The translations under genes were made by a program, and so were the position numbers. From JBFISM01 sp041608535 (GTDB lineage Bacteria; Actinomycetota; Acidimicrobiia; Spongiisociales; UBA5794): a stretch of DNA of 9,967 nt. Location: assembly GCA_041608535.1 (NCBI GenBank), contig JBFISM010000135.1, positions 1-9,967 of the forward strand, written 5' to 3'. This document shows positions 6,537 to 9,967 of this stretch, in pieces. Every line of letters starts with the position of its first letter. Within the stretch, counting starts at the first letter, position 1. Under the pieces are notes generated by a model. That model searched no databases. It was not told the origin of the DNA and saw only the letters and a list, made by a program, of their open reading frames with translations.

Positions 6537-6790
6537 CAGCTCGAGCGTTCTCTGGCGACGTTCACGGTGAGGTCACGACCGTCGACGTTCTTGCCGTTCA
6601 GCGCCTCGATTGCACTCTTGGCTGCCTCGGCGGTTTCCATCTCGACGAATCCGAAACCACGGGAACGGCCCGTGTCGCGGTCGGTGATGACGACGGCTCT
6701 TGTCACGGCGCCGTGCTGGGAGAAGAGGTTCTCCAGATCTTCGGAGGTGGTACCGAAGGTGAGGTTGCCGACGTAGAGATTGTTGGACAC
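6536..6790 (-). CDS. Single-RRM RNA-binding protein
   Basis: The 84-residue protein is one RNA recognition motif with a short basic tail. RNP2 is LYVGNL (residues 5-10) and RNP1 is RGFGFVEM (44-51); Tyr6, Phe46 and Phe48 are the aromatic positions that stack on RNA bases. The tail ends ARERSS. It resembles the small RRM proteins of cyanobacteria and other bacteria, which bind single-stranded RNA and are often linked to cold response, though no target is visible here. The GTG at 6790-6788 is chosen over an in-frame ATG 12 codons upstream because AAGGAG (complement of 6798-6803) lies seven bases before it and because homologous proteins begin just before RNP2. The upstream 236 bp to the next gene is non-coding and could give a long leader. 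Confidence 0.93.
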   Translation of the reverse strand: MSNNLYVGNLTFGTTSEDLENLFSQHGAVTRAVVITDRDTGRSRGFGFVEMETAEAAKSAIEALNGKNVDGRDLTVNVARERSS

Positions 6791-7026
6791 TTGCGTACTC
6801 CTTGCACGTTCGACCGTCAAAGCCACGCGGCGACTCCACCGACAAATGAGAATGGGAGGAGCAGGCGCAGCGCACGCGGTTGTGGGCTATGGCATCAGTT
6901 TAGACACCAAACCGCGGTCCGTTGGGCGAGGGCAAAACGCACATCGAACAGACCTCTGATTGCAGAGATTGCGTCGGTCACCTCACTGTGAGCCGGATCT
7001 CAACCGCAGCGGGTCCGGATCGTCAG
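6791..7026. other. Intergenic region upstream of the RRM gene
   Basis: No gene is supported here. On the minus strand the region holds the ribosome binding site of the RRM gene and probably its promoter and leader. TAAACT (complement of 6898-6903) could be a -10, but no good -35 stands at the right distance. Small inverted repeats CTCTG/CAGAG (6954-6967, 4-nt loop) and CTCAC/GTGAG (6982-6992) lie 35-73 nt downstream of the VOC gene stop and may end its transcript. Confidence 0.4.
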
Positions 7027-7404
7027 CTACTCGAGGTAATTGGCGATCTCGACGAGATTGCCCTCAGGATCGTGGATGTAGATCGACTCGATCGGACCCC
7101 GAGCGCCGATTCGCCGGCCCTCGTCCACGATGTCCACCCCGCTCGCCACCAGATGGCGTCGAATCTCACCGATATCCGCGACTGCGAGTACGCAGTAGTT
7201 GCCCGAACCCGGGACGGTTCCGGCCGCAATCGGCGGCTTGTCGGCGTCGTCCTGCAGACTGATCTTGTGCTCCCCCAGCCAGACCGCCCACTTACCCGGT
7301 CGCTCCTCACCGACGCGAAAGCCGAGCACCTCGCGATAGAACGCAACCATGTCATTGACGGAGCGGCAACTGATGACGATGTGGTCGAAGCCGAGGACCT
7401 CCAT
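7027..7404 (-). CDS. VOC-family (glyoxalase/dioxygenase superfamily, GLOD5-like) protein
   Basis: This 125-residue single-domain protein shows the vicinal oxygen chelate pattern: FDHIVISCRSVNDMVAFYREVLGF at the N-terminus and GARGPIESIYIHDPEGNLVEI near the end. The closest pattern I know is the small GLOD5/VOC 'virulence protein' type, which shares the GPIxSIYIxDPxGNLxEIxNY ending. Candidate metal ligands His8 and Glu119 are present. At the position where that family usually has His (INLHE-like) this protein has Gln51 (ISLQD), so metal binding may be altered. The substrate is unknown and it should not be called glyoxalase I. The ATG has no clear Shine-Dalgarno but sits seven bases after a TACAGT -10 element, suggesting a leaderless mRNA. 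It is divergent from the hydrolase gene, 91 bp apart. Confidence 0.88.
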   Translation of the reverse strand: MEVLGFDHIVISCRSVNDMVAFYREVLGFRVGEERPGKWAVWLGEHKISLQDDADKPPIAAGTVPGSGNYCVLAVADIGEIRRHLVASGVDIVDEGRRIGARGPIESIYIHDPEGNLVEIANYLE

Positions 7405-7411
7405 ACGCTCG

Positions 7412-7441
7412 ACTGTATCGCGCTGCAAATCACTGTCCCAA
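7412..7441 (-). promoter_or_regulatory. Promoter of the VOC gene, probably giving a leaderless transcript
   Basis: On the minus strand TTGGGA (7441-7436) and TACAGT (7417-7412) are separated by 18 bp. TACAGT fits the actinobacterial TANNNT -10 and ends seven bases before the ATG, so transcription would begin at or next to the A of the start codon. The absence of a ribosome binding site agrees with this. Confidence 0.45.
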
Positions 7442-7495
7442 TACCTGGCAGAAGGCGTACGGTGAATAGATGGGCCAATTCGAAAGGAGTTGGCT

Positions 7496-8398
7496 ATGAC
7501 CACTGCGCTGGATTCACCAACCACCGAACGGGCGGCACGCCCCAAGAGAAGGTGGCTGCGCATCGCCATCGCCGGCGTGCTGGCGATTGTTCTCGGATAT
7601 CTCGGATTTCAGGCCTACCGACTCTTCGGCATGTACAACCGGGGCGAACTCGTCGATATCGGCGATCGCAGGCTCTTCGTGAGTTGCGCCGGCACCGGTT
7701 CACCCACTGTCATCCTCGAACACGGCCTCGATTCGAGCGGATTCGAGTGGACAGCCGTACAAGACGCCGTCGACGACACAACGCGGGTCTGCTTCACGTC
7801 GCGAGCCGGCATGGGATTCAGCGACCGACCTCCCGCCGATGACCATCGCACGATGCAAGACGCCGTCGACGACCTCACCGCAGCATTGACCGCCGCCAAT
7901 GTCACAGCGCCCTATGTCCTCGTCGGCCACTCGGCCGGCGGTCTCAGCGTCCGGTTGTTCGCCGCCCAGTACCCGAACGATGTCGTTGGAATGGTCCTCG
8001 TGGATACAACACACGAAGAATTTCTTGCCCGTCTCCGGCAGGCGCTGTCCCCGGAGGCATGGAGCGAGATCGGGGACAGCTTGGTCGACAACGTGGAGAA
8101 CCTGGACCTCGAAGCGAGCAGCGAAGAGCTCGCCGGCCTTGGCGACCTCGGAGACCTTCCCCTGGTGGTGCTCGAGGCTGGGATTTCTGCGACAGACAAC
8201 CCGCCCCCGGGACTGTCGACCAGCACGGTCGAGGAGATGCAAGCCGAATACCCGGCGATCGAGGCCGCTCTGCAAGCTGAACTGGCAGAACTCTCGACGA
8301 ACAGTACCCACTTCGTCGTCGGAGACGCCGGCCACTTCATTCATCTCGACCGGCCCGATGTCGTCATCGATGCAATCGAAGCGGTGCTCGCCGGGTAG
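7496..8398 (+). CDS. Membrane-anchored alpha/beta hydrolase
   Basis: The product is 300 residues. A short N-terminal tail with a basic RPKRRWLR cluster (15-22) precedes a hydrophobic segment (about 21-43) without a cleavage motif. This looks like a signal anchor, which by the positive-inside rule would place the catalytic domain outside the membrane. The domain follows with an oxyanion HG motif (ILEHGLD), nucleophile elbow GHSAGG with Ser146, a candidate acid Asp170 in VLVDTTH, and GDAGHFIHLDRPD with catalytic His280. The family includes esterases, lipases and haloperoxidase-like enzymes; the substrate cannot be read from sequence. AAAGGAG (7483-7489) lies six bases before ATG 7496, making it a better start than the in-frame TTG at 7490, which would touch the binding site. 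Confidence 0.9.
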   Translation: MTTALDSPTTERAARPKRRWLRIAIAGVLAIVLGYLGFQAYRLFGMYNRGELVDIGDRRLFVSCAGTGSPTVILEHGLDSSGFEWTAVQDAVDDTTRVCFTSRAGMGFSDRPPADDHRTMQDAVDDLTAALTAANVTAPYVLVGHSAGGLSVRLFAAQYPNDVVGMVLVDTTHEEFLARLRQALSPEAWSEIGDSLVDNVENLDLEASSEELAGLGDLGDLPLVVLEAGISATDNPPPGLSTSTVEEMQAEYPAIEAALQAELAELSTNSTHFVVGDAGHFIHLDRPDVVIDAIEAVLAG

Positions 8399-8461
8399 GC
8401 CGGCCGCTGCCGCAACCGCCATCGGTCCCCACGTACGGTCCCCCCCTGCGACGTAAGGTAG

Positions 8462-8489
8462 GGCCCGCCCGACCGAGAGGCCCGCCCGA
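8462..8489 (+). repeat. 11-bp direct repeat upstream of the GH13 gene
   Basis: GGCCCGCCCGA occurs at 8462-8472 and again at 8479-8489, a period of 17 bp, directly before the ribosome binding site. TAAGGT at 8454-8459 could be a -10 (TANNNT form), placing the repeats at the transcript start. A tandem operator or mRNA element is possible, and simple GC-rich chance repetition cannot be excluded. Confidence 0.4.
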
Positions 8490-8503
8490 GTGGAGGAAAC
8501 CTG

Positions 8504-9967
8504 ATGCACGTCGTTCGGCCGGCCCGAACTCGATACCAATTGACGACCGAGCTGTTCTCGCCGCGCGGCACGGTTCCCACGGCCGACCTGCCGCGGGCGC
8601 AGCGGGTTGCGCACAACATGAACGCCGTGCGCGACGCCGCCCGCTTCCCGGAGTCGGCGGTGAAGACCGGCGAACTGTTCGCCGCCGGAGTGATCGAGGA
8701 GGTGCTCCGGCTGGTCGTCCAGGGCTACATCGAGCGCCAGCACCCGGATCTGCTCGGCGATGCCCTCGATCAGCTTCGCCGCGACCTCGGCTCCGACACC
8801 ACTGACGGCCTCCTCGCCGAGTTCACGACGCACTTTCCCCCACTCGCCGTCGACGCGGGCGACGCCACTGTCGCCGACTACCTCGCCGGCACCAGCGACG
8901 GCCGGCCTCATCGCCAGGTCACGATCGAAGAGCTGCTCATGCTGCGTCTCGGCAACGAGAACCCCGCCAACTTCCGGTTCCGTGAGCTGTTCGACGACGC
9001 ACCGCTCGAGGCCACCACGGCGTACGAGCGAAGTATCGCCGCCCTGGAGCGGTTCTTCGACGAGCTCGAACCCGTGGAGGGCGGCGCCGGCGACGGGATG
9101 TCACTTCTCCGGGTGCTGCGAGCCCCGGCCCAGGCCAGTCCCACGTCGCTCGAAGGGCAGCTGCGCTTCATTCGCGACAGCTGGGGAGGCCTGCTCGGCG
9201 ACCGCTTCGCCGCCATCCTGGACCGAATCCTGCGCGCCGGCGACGTCCTCGTCGAGGAACGCAAGGAGGGCGGCCTCGGATTCGCCCCACCACCGGTCCC
9301 CGACGCCGTCTCGCTTGCGGCAGGCGCCGGAGAGTACGAGCGGTTCTCCGCAGACAGCTCGTGGATGCCGCGTCTCGTGCTCCTCGCCAAATCGACGTAC
9401 GTGTGGCTCCACCAGCTCTCTCGCGACCACGGCCGCGACATCAGCCGCCTCGACCAGATCCCCGACGCGGAACTCGACCGGATCGCCGCCGCCGGCTTCA
9501 CCGGGCTGTGGCTCATCGGCCTGTGGGAACGATCAATCGCCTCTCGCACCATCAAGCAGATGCGGGGCGATCCCGACGCCGTCGCCTCGGCCTATGCCCT
9601 CTACGACTACGTCATCGCCGAAGACCTCGGTGGGGAGGCGGCGTATGAGAATCTGCGCAACCGAGCATGGCAACGTGGGGTCCGCCTGGCGTCGGACATG
9701 GTGCCGAACCATGTCGGCATCGACGGCCGCTGGGTGATCGAGCACCCCCACTGGTTCCTCTCCCTGCCCGAGCCGCCCTACCCGGCGTACCACTACACCG
9801 GTCCCGACCTCTCCCCCGACCCCGGGGTGACGGTGCAGATCGAAGATCACTACTGGGACGGCACCGACGCCGCCGTCGTCTTCAAGCGGTACGACCACGG
9901 CAGCGGCGAGACCCGGTTCATCTACCACGGCAACGACGGCACGGCGATGCCGTGGAATGACACGGCC
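8504..9967 (+). CDS. GH13 (alpha-amylase clan) family protein, 5' part, cut by window end
   Basis: The frame is open for 488 codons from ATG 8504 to the window edge with no stop. GGAGGAA (8492-8498) lies five bases before the ATG. Residues 1 to about 290 form a mostly helical, acidic region that I do not recognise. From about 299 (YVWLHQLSRD) the start of a TIM barrel appears: AGFTGLWLIGLWERS is the second strand region and SDMVPNHVG (Asp398, Asn402, His403) is GH13 conserved region I. The following IEHPHWFLSLPEPPYPAYHYTG resembles a long variant of amylase domain B. The catalytic nucleophile, acid/base and third acid lie beyond the window, so activity cannot be judged. It does not look like TreS, TreY or GlgE from what is visible; probably a large alpha-glucan-active or glucan-related enzyme. 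Confidence 0.85.
   Translation, partial: MHVVRPARTRYQLTTELFSPRGTVPTADLPRAQRVAHNMNAVRDAARFPESAVKTGELFAAGVIEEVLRLVVQGYIERQHPDLLGDALDQLRRDLGSDTTDGLLAEFTTHFPPLAVDAGDATVADYLAGTSDGRPHRQVTIEELLMLRLGNENPANFRFRELFDDAPLEATTAYERSIAALERFFDELEPVEGGAGDGMSLLRVLRAPAQASPTSLEGQLRFIRDSWGGLLGDRFAAILDRILRAGDVLVEERKEGGLGFAPPPVPDAVSLAAGAGEYERFSADSSWMPRLVLLAKSTYVWLHQLSRDHGRDISRLDQIPDAELDRIAAAGFTGLWLIGLWERSIASRTIKQMRGDPDAVASAYALYDYVIAEDLGGEAAYENLRNRAWQRGVRLASDMVPNHVGIDGRWVIEHPHWFLSLPEPPYPAYHYTGPDLSPDPGVTVQIEDHYWDGTDAAVVFKRYDHGSGETRFIYHGNDGTAMPWNDTA

Noticed and set aside
7700..8911. 403-codon minus-strand frame
   Set aside because: It is antisense to both the alpha/beta hydrolase and the GH13 start, each of which has a ribosome binding site and clear motifs.
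8760..9737. 325-codon plus-strand frame
   Set aside because: It is a shifted frame of the GH13 gene, giving a Ser/Arg/Pro-rich translation. The true frame has no stop to the window edge and carries the GH13 motifs.
8504..9967. Maltooligosyl trehalose synthase (TreY) or trehalose synthase (TreS)
   Set aside because: The barrel comes after about 290 unrelated residues, whereas those enzymes start with the barrel near the N-terminus, and the visible motifs do not match them.

Overview
The window is high-GC DNA with mostly G/C-ending codons, GTG starts, purine-rich ribosome binding sites and hairpin terminators without strong U-tracts. Together with an adenosylcobalamin-dependent ribonucleotide reductase of actinobacterial style this suggests an actinobacterium. 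A single-RRM RNA-binding protein would fit a deep-branching lineage such as Acidimicrobiia. The taxonomic placement is inference; no rRNA is present.

Layout: (1) 1-93 is the 3' end of a gene resembling the DUF3224 family, followed by an 18-bp stem hairpin (130-176). (2) 177-599 is a long non-coding region whose second half is a dense control region for nrdJ: a -35/-10 promoter with a perfect 9-bp inverted repeat inside it, two NrdR-box-like sites 32 bp apart centre to centre, two adjacent DnaA-box-like sites, and a 25-codon leader ORF whose stop overlaps the nrdJ GTG start. (3) 600-5396 is nrdJ, a class II ribonucleotide reductase interrupted in frame by a 431-residue intein carrying a LAGLIDADG homing endonuclease. 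A GC-rich terminator follows. (4) 5679-6488 encodes a stand-alone E2-type acyltransferase without lipoyl domain. It converges on (5) 6536-6790 (-), a small RRM protein. (6) 7027-7404 (-), a VOC/GLOD5-like protein that looks leaderless, is divergent from (7) 7496-8398 (+), a membrane-anchored alpha/beta hydrolase. (8) From 8504 to the window end runs the 5' part of a GH13 (alpha-amylase clan) protein with a roughly 290-residue N-terminal region I do not recognise.

The genes do not form one pathway; they look like several separate transcription units. The most interesting part is nrdJ: its control region could link dNTP synthesis to nucleotide pools (NrdR) and to replication initiation (DnaA), and production of active enzyme must pass through protein splicing of an apparently intact bifunctional intein. 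No CRISPR array, insertion sequence, tRNA, rRNA or cobalamin riboswitch was recognised.
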